64,000 bases of DNA from an uncultured Ruminiclostridium sp. (GCA_947623915.1 CANQIB010000008.1:1-64000), one strand, 5' to 3'; counted from the first letter of the stretch, positions 50,968 to 60,459 are shown. Numbers and translations are program-made. Notes: generated from the sequence alone by a model not told the origin.

Positions 50968-51529
50968 AATCCGTCCCACGGACGGATACAGTTTGTCGAA
51001 AAAGTCATTTTTCGACAAACTGACAGGCGTCGAGAAACACGCGCAGACAAGGAAAGAGACGCGATAGGCGTACAAGGGTACTAGACGTTGCGGAGTCGGA
51101 CACAAGTCGGTTTTTACAGGCATATTTCCGCCAATACTGCGTTGACCTCGCTAGGCATACGCAAGTATGCCGTCGTTCGGTCGCCTTGTCTTGACGAAAA
51201 TCTGCTCTGTAAAAACGAACCTCACGCCGAGAGATTTTGGAGATAGTTTTGGCTCTTGCGACGCAGGCAGGCTTGCGCCTGCCGAGGAACAAGGGACAAA
51301 AATAGCCCAAAAGAATCGGCGTGAGGCGGCTTGTGTCCGACTCCGCAACGTCTGTGAGCGGCTCTTGACGCATTAAGAAAATTTGTGCTGTCGTTAAGTT
51401 TAAGCCGCGGGGCAGGAGTTTTGAATTATATAAATTCAAAACTCCGACACGAACAGCCTTTCAGGCTGTTCGTAATGGTGCTGTGGGTTTATCGACAGCC
51501 TGAATCCGTCCCACGGACGGATTTTTTTA
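50968..51529. repeat. Block of nested inverted repeats, no gene
   Basis: About 560 nt with no credible ORF. Both ends carry the same palindromic 20-mer AATCCGTCCCACGGACGGAT (50968-50987 and 51503-51522). Inside: a 15-bp hairpin (50989-51003/51008-51022); a 27-bp long-range arm pair (51083-51109/51327-51353, one mismatch) that encloses GTTTTTACAG/CTGTAAAAAC (51110-51119/51207-51216), CCTCACGCCGA/TCGGCGTGAGG (51220-51230/51316-51326) and two small hairpins; then GGAGTTTTGAATT/AATTCAAAACTCC (51415-51445) and CGAACAGCCT/AGGCTGTTCG (51450-51472). It could be a MITE-like repeat or a large structured RNA. The right end is also a good terminator (T-run 51522-51528). Confidence 0.7.
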
Positions 51530-51544
51530 TGACTTTACGAAATA

Positions 51545-52279
51545 TCAGTCGTTCATTTCCCAGTTATGCCATACGTTTTGAACGTCGTCGTTATCGTCCA
51601 GCGTTTCAAGCAGCAAATTCATTTTCTTTATCTGTTCCTCATCGGTGAGGGTGGTGTAAGTAGTAGGAACTTGCTCCGCCTCCGCGGAAAGCACCTTGTA
51701 GCCCAGTTTGGAGAGCGCCTCCCCGACTTCGCCGACCGTTTTGGGGTCGGTGGTTATCTCAATGCAGCCGTCCTCAAAGCTGAAGTCGTCGCCTCCGCAT
51801 TCGAGTATGTCCTCCATTGCCTTATCCTCGTTTATGTCGCCGTCCTCGTTGTCGATGATGATAACGCCCTGAAGATTGAACATAAAGGAAACACAGCCGG
51901 TAGCGCCCATATTTCCGCCGAATTTGTCAAAATAATGACGTATTTCTCCGGCGGTCCTGTTCCTGTTATCGGTAAGGCAGTCAACTATCACCGCAACTCC
52001 CGCAGGACCGTAACCCTCGTATACGCAGTTTTCATAGTCGTTTTTCTCTCCGCCGCCGACAGCCTTTTTGATAAGTCTGTCTATGTTGTCGTTCGGGATA
52101 TTGTTTGACTTTGCCTTTTGGATAAGTGTAGCGAGCTTAGCGTTGTTCGCCGGATCGCCGCCGCCTTCCTTGACCGCAACTATTATCTCTCTGCTTATCT
52201 TGGTGAATACCTTGGCTCTTGCGCCGTCCTTTTCACCCTTTTTCCTTTTGATGGTACTCCATTTTGAATGTCCTGACAT
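51545..52279 (-). CDS. yebC: YebC/PmpR-family translation/transcription factor
   Basis: 244 aa, start MSGHSKWSTIKRKKGEKDGA, with the YebC core FTKISREIIVAVKEGGGDP and VYEGYGPAGVAVIVDCLTDN. YebC/TACO1 proteins relieve ribosome stalling or act as regulators. Full length. Monocistronic on the minus strand with the structured repeat block immediately downstream. Confidence 0.95.
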   Translation of the reverse strand: MSGHSKWSTIKRKKGEKDGARAKVFTKISREIIVAVKEGGGDPANNAKLATLIQKAKSNNIPNDNIDRLIKKAVGGGEKNDYENCVYEGYGPAGVAVIVDCLTDNRNRTAGEIRHYFDKFGGNMGATGCVSFMFNLQGVIIIDNEDGDINEDKAMEDILECGGDDFSFEDGCIEITTDPKTVGEVGEALSKLGYKVLSAEAEQVPTTYTTLTDEEQIKKMNLLLETLDDNDDVQNVWHNWEMND

Positions 52280-52299
52280 ATTCTTCTCCTTATACTGTC

Positions 52300-53187
52300 T
52301 TAGATTATTTGCTTAAAGCCCTGTCCCAAAACCTCTTTGGCGCTGTTTATTATCATAAACGCGTCAGGGTCGATTTCTTTGACAAAGCGCTTTACTTTCA
52401 CATACTCATTTTTATGAACGGCGCAGCAGATAACTTTTGTATCGGTGCCGTTGTAAGCTCCCGTACCTTGTAAAAATGTTACCCCGCGTCCCGTTTCCAT
52501 TATCTTTTCGGATATTTCCCCGTATCTTTGCGAGAAAATAAGCAGCATTTTACCCTCATAACTGCCGTATATGAGCATATCCATGACCTTGGACGAAACA
52601 AATATCGCGATAAGCGAGTAAAGTCCCGCCTCCAAATTTCCGAATGCAAGTATAGCCGCGACCACGACCACCATATCCACCAAAAAGGTTATCACGCCCA
52701 AGCTCATTTGCGGGAATTTTCGGTTTATCAGCTTGTTTATTATATCTGTGCCGCCGGAAGTGCCTTCGCAGTAATAGCAAAGCCCCAGCCCCGCGCCGAG
52801 CAGTATCCCGCCGTATATTGCGGCTATTATCGTATCGCCCTCGTATTTCGGCAAAAACTCGAAAACATAGTCGGTAGCGACGGTTATCGTGATTATCGAG
52901 ATTATCGTTTTGAACATCAGCAGCTTGCCGAGGAAAATAAAGCCGATTATCATTATCGGAATATTTATCAGCAGGTACAGCAGACCCTCGCTTATTCCTG
53001 TAAGGTGCGATATTATGACCGCTATGCCGGATACGCCGCCGGACGCTATCCCGTTGGGAGCGGCAAAAGTCTGCACTCCGCAGGCAAACAGGAAACCGCC
53101 CAGTATTATTATCGGTATGTCGATAAGCGTTTTAGACAGACGGGCGCGCTTTTTAGCCTTGCCGTCTTTCTTTTTCACTTTGCCCAT
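52300..53187 (-). CDS. YitT-family membrane protein
   Basis: 295 aa with about five transmembrane helices (IPIIILGGFLFACGVQTFAAP onward, ASGGVSGIAVIISHLTG) and a C-terminal cytoplasmic DUF2179 domain (VTFLQGTGAYNGTDTKVICC, PDAFMIINSAKEVLGQGF). The family is widespread in Firmicutes; transport of an unknown small molecule is suspected. It lies between mrnC and yebC on the same strand, 12 nt from mrnC. Confidence 0.9.
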   Translation of the reverse strand: MGKVKKKDGKAKKRARLSKTLIDIPIIILGGFLFACGVQTFAAPNGIASGGVSGIAVIISHLTGISEGLLYLLINIPIMIIGFIFLGKLLMFKTIISIITITVATDYVFEFLPKYEGDTIIAAIYGGILLGAGLGLCYYCEGTSGGTDIINKLINRKFPQMSLGVITFLVDMVVVVAAILAFGNLEAGLYSLIAIFVSSKVMDMLIYGSYEGKMLLIFSQRYGEISEKIMETGRGVTFLQGTGAYNGTDTKVICCAVHKNEYVKVKRFVKEIDPDAFMIINSAKEVLGQGFKQII

Positions 53188-53199
53188 AAGAGAGCCTCC

Positions 53200-53604
53200 T
53201 TATTTTTTCGGCAGCTCCAGATCGTATATAATGTTAAAAAGCTCATTCATTCTTTCGGTCTTGCCGGACAGATACAAATAGCCGAACAAAGCCTCCAAGC
53301 CGGTAGCGCGGTGATAATCTTTGGGATTGCTTGAGCGGGGAACGTTGCTCCCCGTGGCGTTCCGTCCGCGTTTGAATATCTCGGTCTCATCTTCGGTGAG
53401 CAGCGATTCAATATGCTCCGACGCGAAAGACTGAAACCCCGCGTTGACCTTTTTTACCGCCATATCGTGCAGCGCATGAATGGGCTTAGAGCCGTCTTTT
53501 ACTATTCTTTCCCTTACAAGCACCTCGTAAACGCTGTCGCCGAAAAAAGCCAGCGTAAGCGGACTTAAAGAACGTGCCTGCTTTTCGGTAAAGTTATCCG
53601 CCAT
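53200..53604 (-). CDS. mrnC: Mini-ribonuclease III MrnC
   Basis: 134-aa RNase III-like domain without the RNA-binding domain; in Bacillus it matures 23S rRNA. Core residues LAFFGDSVYEVLVRERIV (catalytic Asp in GDSVYE) near 19 and HRATGLEALFGYLYLSG near 98. Usual length. Starts behind AAAGGTGACGAT, 18 nt after obgE. Confidence 0.93.
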   Translation of the reverse strand: MADNFTEKQARSLSPLTLAFFGDSVYEVLVRERIVKDGSKPIHALHDMAVKKVNAGFQSFASEHIESLLTEDETEIFKRGRNATGSNVPRSSNPKDYHRATGLEALFGYLYLSGKTERMNELFNIIYDLELPKK

Positions 53605-53622
53605 ATCGTCACCTTTAAAGAA

Positions 53623-54900
53623 TCATCTCATATAATCAAACTCAAAATCGTAAATGGATACCGTGTCGTTTTCCTGTATACCCATTTCCTCCAGCTTATC
53701 TATTATGCCGCTGAACCTGAGAACACGCTGAAAATATTGCAGGCTTTCGTAATCGTCCATATTCACCGTTTGGAGAATAGGAGCAAGAAACGGCGCGTCC
53801 ACAATATATATCCCGTCCTCTTTGGTAACGGTAAAGCTCTTTTTCTTCAGCGCCAGCTCGTCAAGCTCGCGCTTTGTCATCGGCTCCGCCTCGTAACGCT
53901 TTATCGGAGGCAGCTTGTCAAGCTGCGCGGCTATATACTTTATTATATCCTCCGTTCCTTTTGCGGCGGCCGCACAGCAGGAAAAGCAGGGAAGTCCCTT
54001 TTCCTCGGAAATATATCTGCCGAACTTCTCTATCTGCTCCGGCGCGGCAAGGTCGGTCTTGTTCATGACCACTATCTGCGGCCTTTCGGAAAGCTCGGCG
54101 GAGAAATTTACAAGCTCGCGGGTTATCTTCTCAAAGTCCTCTACGGGGTCGCGCCCCTCCGAGCCGGAAACGTCCACCACATGGACTATCATGCGGCAGC
54201 GCTCGACATGGCGCAAAAATTCGTGACCCAGTCCCGCGCCGTCGCTCGCTCCCTCGATAAGACCGGGTATATCCGCCATAACGAACGACTTTTCGCCAAG
54301 GCTTACCACTCCCAGAACAGGCGTTATCGTGGTAAAATGATAATTCGCTATCTTGGGCTTTGCGGCGCTCACCACGCTGATAAAGGTGGATTTTCCCACG
54401 TTGGGAAATCCTACCAGTCCTACGTCCGCGAGCAGCTTTAACTCCAAGGTAACGTTATATTCTTCTCCGGGGTAGCCGGGCTTTGCAAATTTGGGTATCT
54501 GACGGGTAGCGGTGGCAAAATTCATGTTTCCTTTGCCGCCGTTGCCGCCTTTTGCGACTACTACCGGCTCGTCGCCGGATATGTCCGCAAGTATCCTGCC
54601 GGTATCCGCGTCCTTTATAAGCGTGCCGCGAGGTACTCTTATGACCGTAGGTTCGGCGCTTTTTCCGGTACGGCGGCAAGGACCGCCTTTTTCTCCGTCG
54701 GGAGCGATATATTTTTTCTTGTATCGGAAATCTATCAGCGTAGAAAGATTATCGTCCGCCGTAAAAACGATGTTCGAGCCTTTGCCGCCGTTGCCTCCGT
54801 CGGGTCCTCCCGCGGCAACGTATTTTTCGCGGTGGAAAGAAACGGCGCCGTTGCCGCCGTTTCCGGCTTTGATATATATATTCACCGTATCGACAAACAT
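53623..54900 (-). CDS. obgE: GTPase ObgE/CgtA
   Basis: Essential ribosome-assembly and stress GTPase. The 425-aa protein has the glycine-rich Obg domain (1-160: IYIKAGNGGNGAVSFHREKY), a G domain with GFPNVGKST, DIPGLIEGAS and NKTDLA, and the C-terminal OCT domain (VYIVDAPFLAPI onward) found in Firmicutes Obg. ATG 54900 is the start; a longer frame from 54939 is rejected. Follows rpmA as usual. Confidence 0.97.
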   Translation of the reverse strand: MFVDTVNIYIKAGNGGNGAVSFHREKYVAAGGPDGGNGGKGSNIVFTADDNLSTLIDFRYKKKYIAPDGEKGGPCRRTGKSAEPTVIRVPRGTLIKDADTGRILADISGDEPVVVAKGGNGGKGNMNFATATRQIPKFAKPGYPGEEYNVTLELKLLADVGLVGFPNVGKSTFISVVSAAKPKIANYHFTTITPVLGVVSLGEKSFVMADIPGLIEGASDGAGLGHEFLRHVERCRMIVHVVDVSGSEGRDPVEDFEKITRELVNFSAELSERPQIVVMNKTDLAAPEQIEKFGRYISEEKGLPCFSCCAAAAKGTEDIIKYIAAQLDKLPPIKRYEAEPMTKRELDELALKKKSFTVTKEDGIYIVDAPFLAPILQTVNMDDYESLQYFQRVLRFSGIIDKLEEMGIQENDTVSIYDFEFDYMR

Positions 54901-54975
54901 ACGACCGCTCCTTTCAAAAATGCTGCTGCTATACAACAAAAAGGGCGAGTTGCCCCGCCCGTCATTCTGTTATCC

Positions 54976-55254
54976 TTAATCAGCGTAAACGCTTACCTGC
55001 TTGCGGTCTTTGTCGTAGCGTTCAAATTTGACCTTACCGCTGACAAGAGCAAATAACGTATCGTCGGAACCGCGTCCCACGTTATTGCCGGGGTGAATGT
55101 GTGTTCCTCTCTGGCGAACTATGATGTTGCCTGCCAGCACATACTGACCGTCGGCACGCTTTACGCCGAGACGCTTGGATTCGCTGTCACGTCCGTTTTT
55201 GGTAGAACCCATACCTTTTTTATGAGCGAAATGCTGTAAACTTATCTTGATCAT
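54976..55254 (-). CDS. rpmA: Ribosomal protein L27 with cleavable N-terminus
   Basis: 92 aa. The mature start [20 protein letters not shown] is preceded by MIKISLQHF, the Firmicutes-specific extension that Prp removes after Phe9 so that the N-terminus can reach the peptidyl transferase centre. Prp itself is encoded next door. [19 protein letters not shown] is the L27 signature. Confidence 0.97.
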   Translation of the reverse strand: MIKISLQHFAHKKGMGSTKNGRDSESKRLGVKRADGQYVLAGNIIVRQRGTHIHPGNNVGRGSDDTLFALVSGKVKFERYDKDRKQVSVYAD

Positions 55255-55259
55255 CGTTA

Positions 55260-55601
55260 TTATCCTTTCTCCGTTTGACCTGTCTTGTTAATTTCGAGCC
55301 TTATCTGCCCGTAATCCTCCCGAATGCTGTCAAGGTGAGCATAAAAGGATCTTATCATTCCCTCCGCGTTTTTGTTGTACGGAGGGATAAGCGTCAATGA
55401 AGCCTGCCCCTCTTTGGCGGGATCGACGTTTACCTCGGCGTCGGCGGCTATGAAATCCGTTATCGTGTTGACCGTAAGCATCAACGCGCTGGAAACGCCC
55501 GCGCACACTATATCCCGTCCTTTTCCGCCATGGTCGGAATGACCCGTAATGGAAAAGCCTATCATTTCACCGTCACGCTCGGTAAAAACAGCCGTTATCA
55601 T
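55260..55601 (-). CDS. prp: Ribosomal-processing cysteine protease Prp
   Basis: 113 aa. Cleaves the N-terminal extension of L27. Catalytic residues appear as His21 ([13 protein letters not shown]) and Cys33 ([12 protein letters not shown]), matching the His/Cys pair of the S. aureus enzyme. The standard gene order rplU-prp-rpmA is kept, 3 nt after rplU. Confidence 0.95.
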   Translation of the reverse strand: MITAVFTERDGEMIGFSITGHSDHGGKGRDIVCAGVSSALMLTVNTITDFIAADAEVNVDPAKEGQASLTLIPPYNKNAEGMIRSFYAHLDSIREDYGQIRLEINKTGQTEKG

Positions 55602-55604
55602 CGC

Positions 55605-55910
55605 TTATGCGTTGATGGACTCTATCTTTACCTTGCTGTACGGCTGTCTGTGTCCCATGGAGCGCTTGCTGGATTTCTTGGGCTTGTAGGTGAAGACGTT
55701 TATCTTCTTGCCCTTGCCGTTCTTGATAAGAGTGGCTTTTACGCTTGCTCCGTCCACATAGGGAGCGCCGACTACAGCGCCGTCGTCCTTGCCTACCATT
55801 ATCACCTTGTCAAATGTGATCTCGCCTTCGGCGTCCAGTTTTTCAACGAAGATCTCGTCGCCCTCGCTGACCTGATACTGCTTTCCGCCGGTCTCAATAA
55901 TTGCGTACAT
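55605..55910 (-). CDS. rplU: Ribosomal protein L21
   Basis: 101 aa, start [20 protein letters not shown], with the C-terminal [20 protein letters not shown] that binds 23S rRNA. First gene of rplU-prp-rpmA-obgE-mrnC. A short hairpin (GGATCGC AGC GATCC, near 55950-55964) lies between its promoter and start and may belong to an L21-type autoregulatory leader. Confidence 0.97.
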   Translation of the reverse strand: MYAIIETGGKQYQVSEGDEIFVEKLDAEGEITFDKVIMVGKDDGAVVGAPYVDGASVKATLIKNGKGKKINVFTYKPKKSSKRSMGHRQPYSKVKIESINA

Positions 55911-55992
55911 ATCATTACCTCTTTCAAAATCTCGCTGTCAAAGGCGGGATCGCTGCGATCCTCTTTTTTACCTTAAACACGCGGCAGATATT

Positions 55993-56021
55993 ATTATATC
56001 AGATGAAAAGCAAAAAGTCAA
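55993..56021 (-). promoter_or_regulatory. Promoter of the rplU operon
   Basis: On the minus strand TTGACT (56021-56016) and TATAAT (55998-55993), 17-nt spacer; leader about 75 nt. Confidence 0.85.
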
Positions 56022-56043
56022 GGATTTTTTAGGGATTTTTGCT

Positions 56044-57069
56044 TTATTTATCGGGTTTTTTGTGTTTCTGCGCCTCTTTTTGCGCTGTTAAGTATACATT
56101 TTCCAGCTTTTCTCCGATAAGGCTTATATCCTTGTCCTCGACCGCTTTATATCCGTTTTCGGCAAGGGAGGGAAGCTGTCCCTCGATAACGCCCCGTATC
56201 TTTACCGCAAAATCCGTGTTGTCCTTGGCTTTATACACCTCGTTTTCGGAAAGCCAGGAAAAAGCCGGAATATCTCGTATCACCGCCGGAGCTTTAGACG
56301 CCAAAGCCTCCAACAGCACTATGCCCTCGGTCTCCTCGTGGGTAGGGAAGATGTAAGCGTCGCAGCCGGCGTATGCCTTTTTCAGCTCGTCCGGCTGTAC
56401 ATATCCGGCAAAGCACAGGTTGTCCAGCTTGGTCTTGACCGCTTTGCGTACCTCGTGAGGAACGGTAAACAGAGGCGTTTTGCCGAACCAGATGAATTTA
56501 TACTCCGGCATTGCTTTTGCAAGCTCCACGAAATCCAACACGCCTTTTCTGCGAAGGTACAGCCCTACCGCCATGACCACCTTGTCGTCGTCAGAATAAC
56601 CGAATTTCCTGCGAAATTCCGCTCTGTCCTCGGCTCTCTTTTTGAAAAAATCAAGCCTTACTCCGTTGGATACCGCAAATATCGGCTTGGTTATCCCATA
56701 GCCCTCAAGCAGGGATTTTGAATATTCCGTTGGCGTAAGTATCACGTCGCCGAGATCATAACAGGAGCATATCCATTTTTTAAAAACTCCGGCGAACATA
56801 TTCGAGCCGATAAAGGAATCCATGAAATCCTCTTTTGTGGAATGGGCGTGGTAAGCTACCGCTTTGCCGTTTTTACGGGCTTTTTTCGCTATCCTGCGGG
56901 AGTTCAGTCCATAGGTGTTTATATGAACAACGTCCCAGTCGTTATCGGACGGCTTGTCGGTAAAGGCTATCCCATGCTCGGTAAGTGCCTGCTTTTGGTG
57001 CATTATCGCTCTTCCGAGTCCCGATACCTTGATAAATCTCATGTTTTCGGAATATAAAAGTATCTTCAT
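56044..57069 (-). CDS. Family 4 glycosyltransferase
   Basis: 341 aa, GT-B fold, resembling diacylglycerol glucosyltransferases of Gram-positive bacteria. N-terminal domain with VHINTYGLNSRRIAKKARKN and YHAHSTKEDF; C-terminal donor-binding domain with FAVSNGVRLDFF near 130, CDAYIFPTHEETEGIVLLEA near 243 (the EX7E motif) and SKAPAVIRDIPAFSWL. Probable role in glycolipid or surface glycan synthesis. Located downstream of ychF on the same strand, 15 nt apart. Confidence 0.88.
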   Translation of the reverse strand: MKILLYSENMRFIKVSGLGRAIMHQKQALTEHGIAFTDKPSDNDWDVVHINTYGLNSRRIAKKARKNGKAVAYHAHSTKEDFMDSFIGSNMFAGVFKKWICSCYDLGDVILTPTEYSKSLLEGYGITKPIFAVSNGVRLDFFKKRAEDRAEFRRKFGYSDDDKVVMAVGLYLRRKGVLDFVELAKAMPEYKFIWFGKTPLFTVPHEVRKAVKTKLDNLCFAGYVQPDELKKAYAGCDAYIFPTHEETEGIVLLEALASKAPAVIRDIPAFSWLSENEVYKAKDNTDFAVKIRGVIEGQLPSLAENGYKAVEDKDISLIGEKLENVYLTAQKEAQKHKKPDK

Positions 57070-57084
57070 TTCGTCCTCCGAAAA

Positions 57085-58179
57085 TTATACGTTAAATCTG
57101 AACAGCACAACGTCGCCGTCACGCATAACATAATCCTTGCCTTCAAGGCGGACAAGCCCTTTTTCCTTTGCGGCGTTCATGTTCCCGCAGGCGATAAGGT
57201 CGTCGAACGACACTATCTCCGCCCTGATAAAGCCCTTTTCAAAATCGGTGTGTATCTTTCCGGCGGCTTTGGGCGCTTTCGTGCCTTCGGTTATCGTCCA
57301 CGCCCTGACCTCCTGCGGACCGGCGGTAAGATAGGAAATAAGCCCCAACAGGCTGTAGCCGGTCTTTATTATGCGGGCAAGTCCGGATTGTTCCAAATTC
57401 AGCTCGGATAGGAACATTTGCTTGTCCTCGTCGTCCATATCCGCTATCTCCGCCTCTATCTGTGCGCAGATGGGAAGAACGGCGCTATGCTCCTCCTCGG
57501 CTGTTTTTTTGACCGCCAGATACTGTTCGTTGGTTTCGATGTCGCCGGTAAAATCCGCCTCGGAAAGGTTGGCGGCGTATATGACCGGCTTGTTGGAAAG
57601 CAGGGGAGTGGTCTTTATTATCTCCGATTCCTCTTCGGTAAATTCAAAGGCGCGCGCGGATCTTCCCTCCTCAAGATGGCTTAGCAGCCGCTCCAACAGA
57701 TCTACCTCCGCCGCAAGGCTCTTATCGCCTTTCATTTGCTTTTTCGCTCTGTCCAGCCTGCGCTGAACTATTTCAATATCCGAAAATACCAGCTCAAGAT
57801 TTATCGTTTCTATATCTCTTGCCGAGTTTATGCTGCCGTCCACATGAATGATGTTGTCGTTTTCAAAGCACCGTACCACATGAACTATAGCGTCTACCTC
57901 CCGTATGTCCGCAAGGAACTTGTTTCCGAGCCCCTCGCCCTTGGACGCGCCTTTTACCAGTCCGGCAATGTCCACAAATTCCAACGTTGCGGGGGTGAAT
58001 TTTTCGGGGTGGTACATTTCGGCGAGCTTGTCCAGTCTTTCGTCGGGAACGGACACTATGCCCACATTCGGCTCTATCGTGCAGAACGGATAATTTGCGG
58101 ATTCCGCGCCCGCGTTGGTCAGAGCGTTGAACAAGGTGCTTTTTCCCACGTTCGGCAGACCTACCATACCAAGTTTCAT
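57085..58179 (-). CDS. ychF: Ribosome-associated ATPase YchF/OLA1
   Basis: 364 aa, start MKLGMVGLPNVGKSTLFNAL with a P-loop, VDIAGLVKGASKGEGLGNKF switch region, a coiled-coil insertion near 130-180, and a C-terminal TGS domain (RAWTITEGTKAPKAAGKIH, to VMRDGDVVLFRFNV). YchF prefers ATP to GTP and binds the 70S ribosome. Full length. Confidence 0.97.
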   Translation of the reverse strand: MKLGMVGLPNVGKSTLFNALTNAGAESANYPFCTIEPNVGIVSVPDERLDKLAEMYHPEKFTPATLEFVDIAGLVKGASKGEGLGNKFLADIREVDAIVHVVRCFENDNIIHVDGSINSARDIETINLELVFSDIEIVQRRLDRAKKQMKGDKSLAAEVDLLERLLSHLEEGRSARAFEFTEEESEIIKTTPLLSNKPVIYAANLSEADFTGDIETNEQYLAVKKTAEEEHSAVLPICAQIEAEIADMDDEDKQMFLSELNLEQSGLARIIKTGYSLLGLISYLTAGPQEVRAWTITEGTKAPKAAGKIHTDFEKGFIRAEIVSFDDLIACGNMNAAKEKGLVRLEGKDYVMRDGDVVLFRFNV

Positions 58180-58321
58180 TTATATTTATTCCTTTCGTTT
58201 TGTATTTTCTCTTGTCAGTATACCATCTTTTGCGTCTTTTTGCAAGTGTTACGGCAAAACTTGTCCGCGTTTGGCGATAAACCGAGGTTAAAAAAATAAT
58301 TTTGCAAATTTGAAAAAATGC

Positions 58322-58350
58322 TTGACACATCTTTTTTTTTATGATATAAT
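58322..58350 (+). promoter_or_regulatory. Promoter of tRNA-Thr
   Basis: TTGACA (58322-58327) and TATAAT (58345-58350), 17-nt spacer, 16 nt before the tRNA. Confidence 0.9.
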
Positions 58351-58365
58351 ATCTAACTGTCAGGC

Positions 58366-58441
<76 letters not shown>

Positions 58442-58443
58442 TT

Positions 58444-58472
58444 GAAAAAGCCTTGATTTTCAAGGCTTTTTC
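58444..58472 (+). terminator. Terminator after tRNA-Thr, supplied by the element
   Basis: GAAAAAGCCTTGA/TCAAGGCTTTTTC, followed by GCTTTTTC. The tRNA's original terminator appears to be the one displaced to 63577-63605. Confidence 0.85.
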
Positions 58473-58490
58473 GCTTTTTCAAGAAAAATC

Positions 58491-58547
58491 AAATCCCGCT
58501 CCAAAAAGCCATTTAGCTACTATTTGGCTACTGGAGCGGGATTTTTT
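58491..58547 (-). terminator. Terminator of the integrase gene
   Basis: AAATCCCGCTCC (58491-58502) pairs with GGAGCGGGATTT (58533-58544); T-runs on both sides. The loop contains an integrase arm-type site (58515-58532). Confidence 0.75.
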
Positions 58548-58552
58548 TGTTT

Positions 58553-59854
58553 TTATGCCTCTTTTGCGAGGAGGTTTTCCAGTACGTCAGACGCCTTTCG
58601 ATCACCCTCTTGCAGGGCATGCGCGTATATGTTCATGGTAGTCGAAGTTTGAGCATGACCGAGCCTGTTTGATACTGTCTTTATGTCTTGATGAGAGGCA
58701 ATCAACAGCGTTGCCGATGTATGGCGCAGACCGTGAAACGGGATCACGGGTAGCTGATCGGACGGCTTGTGTCCCTCGTTGTATCGCTTGATCGCGTCTT
58801 GTAGCGCTTCGTACGGGGTTGAATAGCTCATCATTCTGCCGTTGTACTGAATGAAAATCCAGTCTTCTCCCTGCCAGTCCTTTCCAAACTGGAAGCGGTG
58901 CTTATACTCTGCAATCTGTAAAGCCTTTAAGCGGTTGGCGAGGAAATGCGGGAACGAAACTGTGCGGTGTGAGGTTTTCGTCTTCGGCGCTTTGCAGACC
59001 TGCTTGCCGTCTACGATTGTGACCGCCTTTGATACCCGCACAAGATCATTCTCAAAATCAATGTCAGACCATTTCAGGGCGAGCAATTCACCTTTTCTAA
59101 GCCCTGTATAGATTGCCAGATTAAACAGGACTTTTATTTGCTCCTGCATCTCCCGTGTGATCTCATAATCGCCGACAGTATAGGCTATGCCCGTATCATC
59201 AATGCGGGTGTGCCCTCCCACACGCACTGTATAGGGCTGTTCAATGTACTGGAGGAAAGCCACTGCCTGATCGGGGGTGAAGAATTTGAGCTTGTCGGCG
59301 ATTTCCTCTGCCTGTACCCTGACTTTATTGCAGGGGTTGCGGTCAATTACTTCCCATTCTGTAGCCGTGCGGAGAACGGACGACAGAACGTTACGGGTCT
59401 TCGTTATGCTGCCCTTGCTGTAACCTCCCGCCTTGCCGTCCCGCCGCGCTCCGTCCTTTGTGAGAGAGAGGAAAAAGGCATTGACCGTGTGAGGCTTTAT
59501 CTCTGCAAGTTTCAGGTGTCCAATGGCGGGGAGGATTTTGTCGGTCAGCTCCTCCCTGTACTTTTTGACCGTCCCCGCCTGTAGCTTCGGCTTTGCGTAT
59601 TCCTCTATCCACCTATCGGCAAATACTTTCAGCGTGACTTTGCGCCCGTCCATTGCAGCGCCGCTTTTCACTTGTCGTTCAAAATCGTTGGCAAATTCCT
59701 GTGCCGCTTTTTCCATCTTCTTTGGCGTTAAGCTGAGATCGGGCTTATATGTCGCCGTCTCAATGATTTTCTTCCCGTTAATGTCGTAACCGCATGAAAC
59801 CGTGATTTTGTAGCTGATCCCCGTTTTTCCTTCGATCTTCTTAATACTTGCCAT
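58553..59854 (-). CDS. Tyrosine recombinase (integrase)
   Basis: 433 aa, Tn916/phage-type integrase: N-terminal AP2-like arm-binding domain, SAM-like core-binding domain (70-170) and catalytic domain with Arg in YTGLRKGELLALKW, HxxR in FHGLRHTSATLL and the nucleophile Tyr in TTMNIYAHALQ. All catalytic residues present. Its start codon overlaps the repressor stop (TAATG), and the ribosome site GGAGGTG lies within the repressor gene, so the two are co-expressed. The gene abuts attL as usual. Confidence 0.95.
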   Translation of the reverse strand: MASIKKIEGKTGISYKITVSCGYDINGKKIIETATYKPDLSLTPKKMEKAAQEFANDFERQVKSGAAMDGRKVTLKVFADRWIEEYAKPKLQAGTVKKYREELTDKILPAIGHLKLAEIKPHTVNAFFLSLTKDGARRDGKAGGYSKGSITKTRNVLSSVLRTATEWEVIDRNPCNKVRVQAEEIADKLKFFTPDQAVAFLQYIEQPYTVRVGGHTRIDDTGIAYTVGDYEITREMQEQIKVLFNLAIYTGLRKGELLALKWSDIDFENDLVRVSKAVTIVDGKQVCKAPKTKTSHRTVSFPHFLANRLKALQIAEYKHRFQFGKDWQGEDWIFIQYNGRMMSYSTPYEALQDAIKRYNEGHKPSDQLPVIPFHGLRHTSATLLIASHQDIKTVSNRLGHAQTSTTMNIYAHALQEGDRKASDVLENLLAKEA

Positions 59855-60372
59855 TATTCAGCACCTCCGTTTATTTTTTGGCGTAAAGCCTGTAATTCTC
59901 CAATTATATCAAGCAGGAACACGTCGGCGATATTCTTTCCATTGATAATTACGTTTCCCGCTTCGACTTGGCCGTCAAACTTATGAAAAAGAAAACTGTA
60001 AACGTCCTGTATTATGCCCCCGTTGTCAAATTCAATTAGAGCATTTATCGCCTGTATTCTGGAGCTTTTGAAAGCCTTGTCCGCTCTCAGCTGATTTATA
60101 GCAATCTCTGAAAGCCCAGTCTCAGCTTTTATATCAGTGCTTTTTCTTGTTTTGCAATCATATTCCCCTATAAAGTAACCGAGATCGCAGCCGTATAATT
60201 CGCAGAGTATCAGCAGCTTTTCAAGCGAGGGCGTAGTGTTTCCGTTTTCCCATTTTGAAACAGTCTGATATTGCTGAATGTTGCAAGCCTCCGCTACGTA
60301 TTCGAGACTATAGCCCATTGTTTTACGTGCTTCCTTTAATCGAGCACCAAGCACGGCGTATTTATGTGTCAA
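59854..60372 (-). CDS. XRE-family repressor of the element
   Basis: 172 aa. N-terminal helix-turn-helix LGARLKEARKTMGYSLEYVA...QQYQTVSKWENGNTTPSLEKL (residues 9-60), then a helical C-terminal part. Probable master repressor. Translation starts at TTG 60372, 9 nt after AAGGAGG; frames from further upstream run over that ribosome site. It is transcribed from a promoter overlapped by a palindrome (60454-60469). Confidence 0.88.
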   Translation of the reverse strand: MTHKYAVLGARLKEARKTMGYSLEYVAEACNIQQYQTVSKWENGNTTPSLEKLLILCELYGCDLGYFIGEYDCKTRKSTDIKAETGLSEIAINQLRADKAFKSSRIQAINALIEFDNGGIIQDVYSFLFHKFDGQVEAGNVIINGKNIADVFLLDIIGELQALRQKINGGAE

Positions 60373-60430
60373 AACAAATATCCTCCTTAAATTTTGTTTC
60401 AAAAATCTCTATTTTCATATGTTCAAACAC

Positions 60431-60459
60431 ATAATATCACGATATAATGTATTTGTCAA
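60431..60459 (-). promoter_or_regulatory. Promoter of repressor and integrase
   Basis: On the minus strand TTGACA (60459-60454) and TATTAT (60436-60431), 17-nt spacer. Confidence 0.8.
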
